The notes beneath the pieces were generated by a model. That model was not told where the DNA came from, searched no databases, and saw nothing but the letters and a program-made list of their open reading frames with translations. Source: an uncultured Clostridia bacterium (lineage in GTDB: Bacteria > Bacillota > Clostridia > Christensenellales > Borkfalkiaceae). From it: DNA of 33,818 nucleotides. The DNA lies in the NCBI GenBank assembly GCA_944343275.1, contig CALVMH010000018.1:1-33818 (forward strand), written 5' to 3'. Positions 25,257 through 33,717 of this stretch are shown piece by piece. Each line of letters opens with the position of its first letter. Within the stretch, counting starts at the first letter, position 1. The translations under genes and the position numbers were made by a program.

Positions 25257-26258
25257 ATGGCTCTGTTCGAAGGTTATGAAAGAAGAGTAGAGAAGATCAA
25301 CGCGGCGCTCAAAGAGTACGGCATTGCTTCCATCGAAGAATGCAAAAACATCTGCCTTTCCAAGGGCGTCGACTGCGAAAAGATCGTGCGCGGCACGCAG
25401 CCCATCTGCTTCGACAACGCGGTGTGGGCATACACGGTGGGCGCAGCCATCGCCATCAAAAAGGGCTGCAAGAAGGCGGCGGACGCCGCGGCAGCCATCG
25501 GCGAGGGTTTGCAGGCGTTCTGCATCCCCGGGTCCGTTGCGGAAAACCGCAAGGTGGGGTTGGGACACGGCAACCTCGGCAAGATGCTCCTTTCCGAAGA
25601 GACGGACTGCTTCTGCTTTTTGGCGGGGCATGAATCCTTCGCGGCGGCGGAGGGCGCCATCTCCATTGCGATGAACGCCAACAAGGTGCGCAAAAAGCCG
25701 CTGCGCGTCATCCTGAACGGGCTCGGCAAGGACGCCGCGTTCATCATCTCCCGCATCAACGGCTTCACCTATGTGGAGACGGTGTTCGACCCGTATACCG
25801 AGACGGTGACGGTCGTCAAGGAAGTTCCCTATTCGGATGGTCCCCGCGCCAAGGTCAAGTGCTACGGCGTGGACAACGTTCCCGAAGGCGTTGCCGTCAT
25901 GAAGCTCGAAAAGGTGGGCGTCTCCATCACGGGCAACTCCACCAATCCCACCCGTTTCCAGCATCCCGTCGCGGGAACGTATAAGAAGTGGTGCAACGAG
26001 AACGGCTTCAAATACTTCTCCGTCGCATCGGGCGGCGGTACGGGCAGAACGCTCCACCCCGACAACATGGCGGCGGGTCCTTCCTCCTACGGCATGACGG
26101 ATACGATGGGCAGGATGCACTCGGACGCACAGTTCGCGGGCAGCTCGTCCGTCCCCGCGCACGTCGAGATGATGGGTCTCATCGGCATGGGCAACAACCC
26201 GATGGTCGGCGCAACCGTTGCGGTTGCAGTTGCCGTACAAGAAGGCATGAGCAAATAA
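25257..26258 (+). CDS. GGGtGRT family protein
   Basis: 333 residues of the family named for the motif, seen at 259-265 in SVASGGGTGRTLHPDN. Other features are GLGHGNLGKMLLSEETDCFCFLAGHESFAAAEGA, FDPYTETVTVVKEVPY and VGVSITGNSTNPTRFQHPVAGTYKKW. It has ten cysteines (29, 33, 40, 51, 71, 89, 118, 120, 202, 246), no signal peptide and no membrane helix. AAGGAGGGG precedes the ATG. The function of the family is not known to me; it co-occurs with the NifU-like partner upstream, and the pair has its own promoter and terminator, so the two probably work as one unit. Confidence 0.92.
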   Translation: MALFEGYERRVEKINAALKEYGIASIEECKNICLSKGVDCEKIVRGTQPICFDNAVWAYTVGAAIAIKKGCKKAADAAAAIGEGLQAFCIPGSVAENRKVGLGHGNLGKMLLSEETDCFCFLAGHESFAAAEGAISIAMNANKVRKKPLRVILNGLGKDAAFIISRINGFTYVETVFDPYTETVTVVKEVPYSDGPRAKVKCYGVDNVPEGVAVMKLEKVGVSITGNSTNPTRFQHPVAGTYKKWCNENGFKYFSVASGGGTGRTLHPDNMAAGPSSYGMTDTMGRMHSDAQFAGSSSVPAHVEMMGLIGMGNNPMVGATVAVAVAVQEGMSK

Positions 26259-26340
26259 CGATCCCTCCGTCACCTTTGGCGCCCCTTCATGCGCTTCGCG
26301 CGGGAAGGGACGCCCGAAGGACAGGAAAGGGGCTTATCAA

Positions 26341-26380
26341 AAGCGTCCCCCTGCGGAAATTCCGCAGGGGGACGCTTTTT
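26341..26380 (+). terminator. Intrinsic terminator between the GGGtGRT gene and the AraC gene
   Basis: A 16-bp perfect stem (26341-26356 with 26362-26377), loop AAATT, followed by TTTTT. It lies between two convergent genes and has A residues on the other side, so it may act in both directions. Confidence 0.9.
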
Positions 26381-26403
26381 CAGGGGCGTGGACGGGGCGC
26401 GCA

Positions 26404-27285
26404 TTACTCCGTCTGTTCCGTGCTTTCGATGAGTTCGCAGCCGTAGAGATTGGGGTCTGTTGCCTGATCGCTCTGACAGGAGAAGCGTTCGCTCAGCACA
26501 AAGTCCTCCGGGAGGCGGGTGGGGGACGTCCCCGTCAGTTCGCGGAAGATGCGGTTGAAGTTGCGGATGGTGGAAAATCCGCACCGTTCGGCGATCTCCG
26601 TCATCGTCATGCCCGTGCCCGAACGCAGCAGCCGCACGGCGTTGTCCGTGCGGACGTAGTTGAGATACTGCGAAAAGGTCGTTCCCGCCAGCGCCTTGAA
26701 GTAACGGGAAAAGTAGGCGTCGCTCATGCCCATATAGCGCACCGCCTCTTCAAAGGTGTATTCGGCGTACCGCTTATGGATGTCCTCCAAAAGGTTCTTG
26801 AACGCCTCCTCCGCGCGGTCGTTCCCGAAGCGGTGCACGAGCTGTTCCCTGCGGAACACGCCGATCATCAACTCCTTCACCGCACATTCCGCCTCCTCGC
26901 CGTAAAACAGGCTGCGCGTTTTCAAAATGTCTTTGAGGCGGGCGTAACAGGCGGGAACGGGACAGGGGTGATACAGCTTGGGGCTGGCGAGCTGATAGGG
27001 TTCGAAGAAGGGCCGGATGATGTTGTAGCCGAACACGATGACGATGAGCACGGTGTCCGGTTCGCGGGCGCGCTGATAGTGCATCTGCCCGCTGTCCGCG
27101 AACAGGGCTTCCCCCTGTGTGAGGGTGTGCTTTTTTTTCTCGCAGAAGATGTCGACGGAACCGCGTTCCACATAGACGAATTCGCAGTCGTAATGCCAAT
27201 GCAGCAGGTTGTGGGAATTGCGGTATTTGCCCGCCCACACCTTGACCTCTTCGGGATAATTCCAGATCTCTCGTTTGGCGATCAT
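26404..27285 (-). CDS. AraC-family transcriptional regulator
   Basis: 293 residues, minus strand. The N-terminal cupin-like sensor domain (about 1-150) has LLHWHYDCEFVYVERGSVDIFCEKKKHTLTQGEALFADSGQMHY, including the histidine-rich strand typical of sugar-sensing AraC proteins. The C-terminal double HTH (about 165-270) has TFEEAVRYMGMSDAYFSRYFKALAGTTFSQYLNYVRTDNAVRLL and MTEIAERCGFSTIRNFNRIFRELTGTSPT. It is divergent from galT-galK-alpha-galactosidase, so it probably activates these genes in response to galactosides. GGAGG lies six bases before the ATG. Confidence 0.93.
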   Translation of the reverse strand: MIAKREIWNYPEEVKVWAGKYRNSHNLLHWHYDCEFVYVERGSVDIFCEKKKHTLTQGEALFADSGQMHYQRAREPDTVLIVIVFGYNIIRPFFEPYQLASPKLYHPCPVPACYARLKDILKTRSLFYGEEAECAVKELMIGVFRREQLVHRFGNDRAEEAFKNLLEDIHKRYAEYTFEEAVRYMGMSDAYFSRYFKALAGTTFSQYLNYVRTDNAVRLLRSGTGMTMTEIAERCGFSTIRNFNRIFRELTGTSPTRLPEDFVLSERFSCQSDQATDPNLYGCELIESTEQTE

Positions 27286-27305
27286 CGCAAGCCTCCGTTT
27301 ATTTT

Positions 27306-27334
27306 ATCATAAACTAAAACAGTTTATATGTCAA
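27306..27334 (-). promoter_or_regulatory. AraC-gene promoter with a palindrome in the spacer
   Basis: On the minus strand TTGACA (27334-27329) and TATGAT (27311-27306) are 17 bp apart. The spacer is filled by the inverted repeat TAAACT-AAAAC-AGTTTA (27310-27326 on the plus strand), a candidate operator. Confidence 0.75.
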
Positions 27335-27377
27335 GCGGATAATATCAATAAATGTCCGAAATGCGTCAATACATTGC

Positions 27378-27406
27378 TTGCAAAAACACTGCGCATGCGG
27401 TATAAT
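27378..27406 (+). promoter_or_regulatory. Promoter of the galactose operon
   Basis: TTGCAA at 27378-27383 and TATAAT at 27401-27406 with a 17 bp spacer. The predicted start near 27413 leaves a leader of almost 200 nt before galT. Confidence 0.78.
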
Positions 27407-27412
27407 GAGAAT

Positions 27413-27610
27413 CGTTGAAAGGGACGGCGGCCGACCGGGTACCATATCGCCGACGGTCGCAAAGCTATGTTCTTTCCCGAAATCGCTTATATCTTCATTC
27501 CCCCAATATAGTTTTGGCAAAGAGGCGGTAGTTTCTATCGTCTTTTTGTCATGTCTTTTTTGCGGGAGTGCAAGATCCGATCACGATCATATTTCAAAGG
27601 GAGGCAAGGG
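27413..27610 (+). other. Long untranslated leader of galT, content unexplained
   Basis: The interval between the AraC and galT genes is 325 bases. After the two promoters it holds this leader, which I cannot assign to a known class. Short pairings are possible (GGGA 27421-27424 with TCCC 27475-27478; CGACC 27432-27436 with GGTCG 27455-27459), enclosing GTCGCAAAGCTATG at 27456-27469. That phrase resembles one part of c-di-GMP-I aptamers, but the rest of the aptamer is not visible. The last bases GGGAGG are the galT ribosome-binding site. Confidence 0.4.
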
Positions 27611-29074
27611 ATGAAAGAAGTTTGTGAAGCGCTCGACAGGCTGATCGCTTACGCGCGCGCGCGTTTGGGATTGTCCGCGCGCAACGAGACGTATGTGCGC
27701 AATACGCTCATCGATCTCGTCGGGGCAGAGAGCTATGAGGGCGCGGGGCAGGAGTATGACGGCAGGAGCGTTTCGGCGCTGCTCGGCGAACTCGTGGACG
27801 CATGCACACGTGCGCAGCTCCCCGCTGCGGAGAATGCGGAACGCCTGACGGACAGCGTGATGGGGGCGCTCATGCTTCCGCCCGAAGCGGTGGAAGAGGC
27901 GTTTGCGGCGCACATGGCGATCTCCTCCGAGGAGGCGACGAAGTGGCTGTATTCCTATTCCGTGCTCTCCGACTATGTCAAGAAGGAGAAGCTGGACAAA
28001 AACCCGCGCTTTACGGCGGAGAACGGGCTTGTCGTCACCATCAACTGCGCAAAACCCGAATTCCGCGATCCCAAAAAGGCGGCAAGCGGGAACAGCGTCA
28101 AGGGCGGGTATCCCAAGTGCACCATCTGCCGCGAGAACGAAGGATTCTTCGGCAGGAACAAGCGCACGCTGCGCACCGTGACGCTCGAACTCGGCGGCGA
28201 GGAATGGTTCTGGCAGTTCTCCCCCTACGGGTATTTCCATGAACACGGCATCGCCGTCAACGCAAAACATATCCCCATGCATGTGGACAGGGCGACGTTC
28301 GTCAAGCTCATGGACTTCGTCGACCTCTTCCCGCACTACTTCATCGGCTGCAACGCGGCGCTGCCCCGCATCGGCGGGAGCGTGCTCGCGCACGACCATT
28401 TCCAGGGGGGCGGCGAGGTGCTTCCGCTGCACCGCGCGCCCGTCTCCATCCCGCTCTCGCACCCCGATTTTCCCGATATTTCGGCGGGCGTGCTCGACTG
28501 GCCGGGCACGGCGCTCAGGCTGTGCGGCGCCGACAAACAGCGCCTTGCCGACCTTGCGGACATCGTGCGGGAGACGTGGGTGTCGTACAGCGATCCTGCG
28601 CGCGGCATCGTCGCCGAGGACAAGGACGGCGTCCACAGCGCCGTCAGCCCCACCGTCGTCAAAACGCACAAGGGGTACGAGATGACGCTCATCCTGCGCA
28701 ACAACATTACCTCCGAACAGTATCCGGACGGCGTGTTCCACGCGCATCCCGAATTCCACGTCATCAAGAAGGAGTCCATCGGGCTCATCGAAGCGCAGGG
28801 ACTGTTCATTCTCCCCGGACGGCTCGTGGAAGAGCTCGCCGCGCTCGAAGCACTGCTCGTTGCGGGCAAGCCGCTTCCCGCGGAGTATGCGGATTTCTCC
28901 ATGGTCTATCGGGAGTTGCAGGCAATGGCGCCCTCCTTTACCGCGGAGTCGGCGCATGAGGCGGTCAAACGGGAACTTGCAAGCATCTGCGAACGCATCC
29001 TCGGCAACACCGCCGTGTTCAAGACGCAGCCGGAAACGGCACAATTCATGCAAAAGGCAGGGTTTTTGAAATGA
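27611..29074 (+). CDS. galT: Galactose-1-phosphate uridylyltransferase, Gram-positive (type 2)
   Basis: 487 residues, the length of the type-2 enzymes rather than the 350-residue E. coli type. Exchanges UMP between UDP-glucose and galactose-1-phosphate in the Leloir pathway. Typical segments are FGRNKRTLRTVTLELGGEEWFWQFSPYGYFHEH, INAKHIPMHVDRATFVKL-like, GCNAALPRIGGSVLAHDHFQGG and HAHPEFHVIKKESIGLIEAQGLFILPGRL. GGGAGGCAAGGG precedes the ATG at 27611; an upstream in-frame ATG at 27551 lacks a ribosome-binding site. Overlaps galK by four bases. No galE is in the window. Confidence 0.95.
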   Translation: MKEVCEALDRLIAYARARLGLSARNETYVRNTLIDLVGAESYEGAGQEYDGRSVSALLGELVDACTRAQLPAAENAERLTDSVMGALMLPPEAVEEAFAAHMAISSEEATKWLYSYSVLSDYVKKEKLDKNPRFTAENGLVVTINCAKPEFRDPKKAASGNSVKGGYPKCTICRENEGFFGRNKRTLRTVTLELGGEEWFWQFSPYGYFHEHGIAVNAKHIPMHVDRATFVKLMDFVDLFPHYFIGCNAALPRIGGSVLAHDHFQGGGEVLPLHRAPVSIPLSHPDFPDISAGVLDWPGTALRLCGADKQRLADLADIVRETWVSYSDPARGIVAEDKDGVHSAVSPTVVKTHKGYEMTLILRNNITSEQYPDGVFHAHPEFHVIKKESIGLIEAQGLFILPGRLVEELAALEALLVAGKPLPAEYADFSMVYRELQAMAPSFTAESAHEAVKRELASICERILGNTAVFKTQPETAQFMQKAGFLK

Positions 29075-30201
29075 TCGACGAAAAACAGTACGCATACAAG
29101 GTCTCCGCTGCGGGACGGGTCAATCTCATCGGCGAGCATGTCGATTACTGCGGAGGGAAGGTGCTTCCCGCCGCCCTCTCTTTGAAGAATACCATCTATG
29201 TGCGTCCCAACGGAACGGACAAGATCAACCTTTCCTGGACGGACATCCCCGCGCGCATCACGCTGGACATCGCACGGCTGGGGGAATACAAGGACGTCAA
29301 ATATGCCAACTATCCCGCGGGCTGCGCCTATTTGTGGCAGAAGGCGGGGCACAAGATCGTCGGGTGCGACATGGTGCATGACTGCACCGTTCCCTTCGGC
29401 AGCGGGCTTTCGTCCTCCGCGGCGATCGAAGTCTCCACCATCGCGGCGCTTGCAACGCTGGCGGGGGAGACGCTCGACCCCGTCGAGATCGCGCTCGTCG
29501 CGCAGAAGGCGGAACAGGAATATGCGGGCGTCAACTGCGGCATCATGGACCAATACGCGTCCGCCTGCGGCAAAAAGGACAACGCCATTCTGCTCGACTG
29601 CAAGACGCTTGTCCGCGAATACGTCCCCATCCTTCTGGGGGACTACACGCTCGTCATCGCCAACTGCAACAAGCCGCATTCCCTTGTGGAGAGCAAGTAC
29701 AACGAGCGCCGCGCCGAAACGGAGCGCGCCCTCGAACTGCTCAAAACCAAGGCGGACATCGCCTGCCTTGCCGAGCTCACGCCCGACGCCTTCGCGCGCA
29801 TTTCGGATGTGCTCAAAGGGGAGGGGAAGGTGTGTGACCGCGCGCGCCACGTCGTGGAGGAGTGCGACAGGGTGCGCCGTGCGGCAGGTGCCATGAAGCG
29901 CGGGGACGTCGCCGCGCTCGGCGAGCTGCTCAATGCGTCGCATGCCTCTTTGCGCGATCTGTATGAGGTCACGGGCGCCGAGCTCGACGCGCTCGCCGAG
30001 GCGGCGCAGGCACATCCCGCATGCGCGGGGTCGCGCATGACGGGTGCGGGGTTCGGCGGATGTACCGTCTCCGTCGTCCGGAAGGACGGCGTTGCGGACT
30101 TCAAAAAGACGGTCGCGGCGCACTATACGCGCAGAGTGGGATACGAGCCCTCCTTCTATGACTGCACGGTGGAAGACGGCATCATCGTCACAAAATTATA
30201 A
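29071..30201 (+). CDS. galK: Galactokinase
   Basis: 376-residue GHMP kinase that makes galactose-1-phosphate. The galactokinase signature GRVNLIGEHVDYCGG is near the N-terminus. The ATP-binding motif VPFGSGLSSSAAIEVS, the catalytic-aspartate region GVNCGIMDQYASACG, and the C-terminal GSRMTGAGFGGCTVSVV are all present. It starts in an ATGA overlap with galT and is followed 18 bases later by the alpha-galactosidase, so released galactose passes directly into the pathway. Confidence 0.96.
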   Translation: MIDEKQYAYKVSAAGRVNLIGEHVDYCGGKVLPAALSLKNTIYVRPNGTDKINLSWTDIPARITLDIARLGEYKDVKYANYPAGCAYLWQKAGHKIVGCDMVHDCTVPFGSGLSSSAAIEVSTIAALATLAGETLDPVEIALVAQKAEQEYAGVNCGIMDQYASACGKKDNAILLDCKTLVREYVPILLGDYTLVIANCNKPHSLVESKYNERRAETERALELLKTKADIACLAELTPDAFARISDVLKGEGKVCDRARHVVEECDRVRRAAGAMKRGDVAALGELLNASHASLRDLYEVTGAELDALAEAAQAHPACAGSRMTGAGFGGCTVSVVRKDGVADFKKTVAAHYTRRVGYEPSFYDCTVEDGIIVTKL

Positions 30202-30219
30202 ATTCAGGGAGTGGATTCC

Positions 30220-32388
30220 ATGATTCGTTACGATAAACAAAGCCGCCTGCTCGTCCTCGACAACGGCAGCATCGGGTATGTTCTCTATGTCAACGAGGCG
30301 GGGTACATAGAGACGCTGTACTTCGGGAAGAAGCTCTCCGACTATACGGAGCTGCTTGCCGTCCGCGGCGGAGAGGTCGGCTGTTCCTCCTATTACGACC
30401 CCGTAAAAAACGAGGAATGGTCGTATGCGGACAAATACAGGGATGACCGTACCCCTTTGGAAGTGTCCTCTCACGGGCTTGCCGACAAGCGCGGCGCACC
30501 CGTTGTCGTGCGCGGGGCGGACGGCTCGTTCGTCACCGACCTGCGCTTTGCGGGCGTCAGGCGCAGCAAGGGCGCGCCCGTTCTGGAGGGGCTGCCCTGC
30601 GCGCACGGCAACTGCGAGACGGCGGACATTCTGCTCGAAGACGCCCGCCTTCCCGTGCGCGTGCACCTCTATCTCTCCATCTATGCCGATAAGGACGTTC
30701 TGCTGAAGAGCTTCCGCATCGAGAACGCGGGCAGGAAGGCGGTGCGCCTCGTACGGGCGATGTCCATGCAGCTCGACCTGCCGCGCAGGAATTACGACCT
30801 CGTGCACTTCCACGGGCGCTGGGCAAAGGAACGCGACCTCTGCCGCGACGAGGTGAAGGACGGCGTGCGGGAAATTTCCTCCAATCACGGGCGTTCGTCC
30901 GCGGAGGAAAATCCCTTCGTCTATTTGCAGGAACGGGGCGGGAGCGCCGACCGCGGCGAAGCCATCGGCTTCAACCTCGTGTACAGCGGGAATTTTAAGT
31001 TCCGGCTGTTGTCCGATAAATTCTGCGGCGTGCACGTCACCTACGGCATGAACGACGAGGACTTTGAATGGAAGCTCGCGCCGAAGGAGAAGTTCTATAC
31101 CCCGCAGGCGGTCATCGCCTACTCCGCCGAGGGCACGGACGGGATGTCGCAGGCGTTCCACCGCTTTATCCGCGAGGACCTCGTCCGCTATGCCTTTGAC
31201 GGGGCATATAAGCCCGTCCTGTTCAATTCCTGGGAGGGGTGCTATTTCAACTTCGACACCGAGCTCATCCTGTCCTACATCGACGACGCGGCAACAATCG
31301 GCACCGAACTCTTTGTGTTGGACGACGGCTGGTTCGGCGCGCGCGATCACGACCGCGCGGGGCTGGGCGATTGGACGGTCAACAAAAAGAAGATCGACCT
31401 TGCGCGCGTGATGGCGCACTGCCGTGAACGCGGCATGAAGTTCGGCATCTGGTTCGAGCCGGAGATGGTCAATCCGGACAGCAGCCTGTTCCGCGCGCAT
31501 CCCGAATATGCGCTCGGCGGGGAGGGGACGCTCGGGCTCGGGCGCCATCAGCTCCACCTCGATTTTGCGAACGCGGACGTCGTGGAGAACATCTATCGGC
31601 AGATGAAGGCGTTCTTCGACGAATACCCCGTCGATTATGTGAAGTGGGACTACAACCGCACGGTGACGGACCACATCTCGCGCGCGCTGCCCGCCGACCG
31701 TCAGGGGGAGGTGTATCATCGCCTCGTGCTCGGCTATTATGCGCTTCTCGGAAGGCTGACGAGCGAATATCCCCATATCATGTTCGAGGGCTGCGCTTCG
31801 GGCGGCGGCCGCTTCGACATGGGAACGCTGTGCTACTGCCCGCAGATCTGGTGCTCGGACGAGTCCGATCCCGCCCAGCGCATCGATATTCAGTTCAACA
31901 CGTCTTTGGGCTATCCGCTCTCCTCGATCGGCTCGCACGTCAACGACAGTCCCGTCGCAAGCTATGCCGCCAAAGCCGCGCTCGCCCTGTTCGGCACCTA
32001 CGGCTATGAGATGGACCCGCGCAAGCTCACCGAACAGGAATGCAGCGCCCTTTCCGAGACGACGGCGCTCTACAAAAAATACCACGGCGACGTCATCGAA
32101 CGGGGCACGCTCTATCATCTGCTTTCGCCTTCGGAAGGCAATACGATGTGCATGCAGTGCGTCTCGCGGGACAAGTCCGCCTCCCTCGTCCTGTTCATGA
32201 ACAAGCTGAAGGAGTGGGATATTTTCCGCTTTGTCAGGCTCAGGGGGCTGGACGCCAAAAAGCGGTACGCCTGTTCCTTCGACGGGCGCACGTATTCGGG
32301 CGAATACCTCATGCGCGTGGGACTGAATTTCAGCGAAGAGATGCTTGCGGAGTTTGATTTCCGCCTCGTCGTCCTCACCGAGGCATGA
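30220..32388 (+). CDS. Alpha-galactosidase, family GH36
   Basis: 722 residues, no signal peptide, so it acts in the cytoplasm on imported alpha-galactosides such as melibiose or raffinose. The beta-sandwich N-terminal region (about 1-320) is followed by the TIM barrel with LDDGWFGAR, WFEPEMV, VKWDYNR (predicted nucleophile D477), EGCASGGGRFD, WCSDESD (predicted acid/base D547) and GSHVNDSP. These positions agree with those known for Geobacillus AgaA (D478, D548). The start at 30220 lies six bases after AGGGAGTG; a GTG at 30211 in frame is less likely. Confidence 0.95.
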   Translation: MIRYDKQSRLLVLDNGSIGYVLYVNEAGYIETLYFGKKLSDYTELLAVRGGEVGCSSYYDPVKNEEWSYADKYRDDRTPLEVSSHGLADKRGAPVVVRGADGSFVTDLRFAGVRRSKGAPVLEGLPCAHGNCETADILLEDARLPVRVHLYLSIYADKDVLLKSFRIENAGRKAVRLVRAMSMQLDLPRRNYDLVHFHGRWAKERDLCRDEVKDGVREISSNHGRSSAEENPFVYLQERGGSADRGEAIGFNLVYSGNFKFRLLSDKFCGVHVTYGMNDEDFEWKLAPKEKFYTPQAVIAYSAEGTDGMSQAFHRFIREDLVRYAFDGAYKPVLFNSWEGCYFNFDTELILSYIDDAATIGTELFVLDDGWFGARDHDRAGLGDWTVNKKKIDLARVMAHCRERGMKFGIWFEPEMVNPDSSLFRAHPEYALGGEGTLGLGRHQLHLDFANADVVENIYRQMKAFFDEYPVDYVKWDYNRTVTDHISRALPADRQGEVYHRLVLGYYALLGRLTSEYPHIMFEGCASGGGRFDMGTLCYCPQIWCSDESDPAQRIDIQFNTSLGYPLSSIGSHVNDSPVASYAAKAALALFGTYGYEMDPRKLTEQECSALSETTALYKKYHGDVIERGTLYHLLSPSEGNTMCMQCVSRDKSASLVLFMNKLKEWDIFRFVRLRGLDAKKRYACSFDGRTYSGEYLMRVGLNFSEEMLAEFDFRLVVLTEA

Positions 32389-32402
32389 CTTGAAAAAAAC
32401 CC

Positions 32403-32443
32403 AAAAAAGCAAGAAAAAACGCCGTGTTTTTTCTTGCTTTTTT
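32403..32443 (+). terminator. Intrinsic terminator after the galactose operon
   Basis: An 18-bp perfect stem, 32403-32420 with 32426-32443, loop GCCGT, with A and T runs forming the ends of the arms. It separates the alpha-galactosidase from the MFS gene. Confidence 0.92.
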
Positions 32444-32489
32444 GATGCGGATATGATAGGATAATACGACTTTTCCAAACAGGTGTCCT

Positions 32490-33668
32490 ATGGCTTCGTT
32501 GCTTCTCGCCGTCATCTATCTCGCCTTCATTTCGCTCGGCTTGCCCGATTCGCTGCTCGGCTCCGGCTGGGCGTCCATGCGCGTCGAACTCGGCGCGCCG
32601 CTCTCCGCCATGGGGCTCATCTCCATGATCATTGCGGCGGGGACGGTCGTCTCGTCGCTCGCCTCCGATTTTCTCACGCGCAAGCTGGGAACGGGGCTCG
32701 TCACCGTCATCAGCATCCTGCTCACGGCGGGCGCCATGCTCGGTTTTTCGTTCGCGGGCACCTATTGGCTGCTGTGCGTCCTCGCCGTGCCTTACGGTCT
32801 GGGCGCGGGCGGCGTGGACGCCGCCCTCAATAACTATGTGGCGCTGCACTACAAGGCGCGCCACATGAGCTGGCTGCACTGTTTCTGGGGGCTCGGAGCG
32901 CTCGTCAGCCCCTTCATCATGGGCGCCGCCATCGCGGGGGAAGCGGGCTGGCGGGGCGGGTATTCCCTCGTCTCCTATGTGCAGTTCGGCATTATGGCGC
33001 TCGTGGGCATCAGTCTTCCGCTGTGGAAGAAGGGAAAGGAGGACGGCAAAGAGGCGAAGGCACTCACCCTGCCGCAGACGCTGCGCTTAAAAGGTGTGTT
33101 CTTCATCCTCATCGCCTTCTTTTGCTATTCCGCCGTGGAAGCGACCGCCATGCAGTGGGCAAGCAGCTATTTCAAGGAATACAGGGCGCTTCCCGACGAC
33201 CTTGCTGCCATGCTCGGCTCTCTCTTCTACATCGGCATCACCGTCGGCAGGTTCGCCTGCGGATTCTTCTCCGAGCGGGCGGGGGACAAGGCGCTCATCC
33301 GCGGGGGCGTTGCCGTCATTGCCGTCGGCATCGTCCTCTTGGCGCTGCCCGTCGGGGGATACGCCGTCTCGGTGGCGGGCTTTCTCGTCATCGGGCTGGG
33401 CTGCGCGCCCGTCTATCCGTCCATCATCCATTCCACGCCCTATAATTTCGGCGCGGAGCACTCCCAGGCGGTCATCGGCGTGGAGATGGCGTTCGCCTAC
33501 ATCGGCACCACGTTCATGCCGCCGCTGTTCGGGGTCATCGCCCAATATGCGGGCATTGCGTTCATGCCGCTCTGGCTGGCGCTCTTTGCCGTGTTCCTCT
33601 TCTGCATGACCGAACTGCTCAACCGCTCCAACCGCGGCAGGCAGTCCGCAGCGCCGCCGACGCCCTGA
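32490..33668 (+). CDS. Major facilitator superfamily transporter
   Basis: 392 residues with about twelve membrane helices and the MFS arrangement: LGLPDSLLGSGWASMRVELG near the N-terminus, a basic loop after helix 2 (FLTRKLGTGL), a charged central loop (KKGKEDGKEAKALTLPQTLRLKG), and FYIGITVGRFACGFFSERAGDKALIRGG in the second half, where a GRF...G...ER motif is common in sugar (FucP-type) MFS carriers. The substrate is not evident. It follows the galactose operon on the same strand but is separated by a strong terminator, so a role in galactoside uptake is only a guess. AGGTG at 32481-32485 precedes the ATG. Confidence 0.88.
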   Translation: MASLLLAVIYLAFISLGLPDSLLGSGWASMRVELGAPLSAMGLISMIIAAGTVVSSLASDFLTRKLGTGLVTVISILLTAGAMLGFSFAGTYWLLCVLAVPYGLGAGGVDAALNNYVALHYKARHMSWLHCFWGLGALVSPFIMGAAIAGEAGWRGGYSLVSYVQFGIMALVGISLPLWKKGKEDGKEAKALTLPQTLRLKGVFFILIAFFCYSAVEATAMQWASSYFKEYRALPDDLAAMLGSLFYIGITVGRFACGFFSERAGDKALIRGGVAVIAVGIVLLALPVGGYAVSVAGFLVIGLGCAPVYPSIIHSTPYNFGAEHSQAVIGVEMAFAYIGTTFMPPLFGVIAQYAGIAFMPLWLALFAVFLFCMTELLNRSNRGRQSAAPPTP

Positions 33669-33674
33669 ACGCTT

Positions 33675-33717
33675 CCGCGGGCGCCTTCCCGACAGGGAAG
33701 GCGCCCGCGGCGTATTT
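33675..33717 (+). terminator. Strong hairpin after the MFS gene, probable terminator
   Basis: A 16-bp perfect GC-rich stem (33675-33690 with 33695-33710), loop GACA, then CGTATTTTC. The T run is short and interrupted. It lies between two convergent genes. Confidence 0.7.

Noticed and set aside
27456-27469. c-di-GMP-I riboswitch upstream of galT
   Set aside because: Only one phrase (GTCGCAAAGC) fits. The paired GCAAACC block, tetraloop and receptor hairpin are not visible, so I do not call it.
32434-32465. Promoter of the MFS gene inside the preceding terminator
   Set aside because: TTGCTT (32434-32439) with TAGGAT 17 bp on is weak, and other -10-like boxes have wrong spacing; a promoter is likely here but its exact position cannot be supported.
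30196-32478. A 760-codon open frame on the minus strand opposite the alpha-galactosidase gene
   Set aside because: Its length is explained by the codon bias of the GC-rich sense gene. The translation is low in structure and rich in Arg/His/Val/Asp, and the plus strand has all GH36 motifs.
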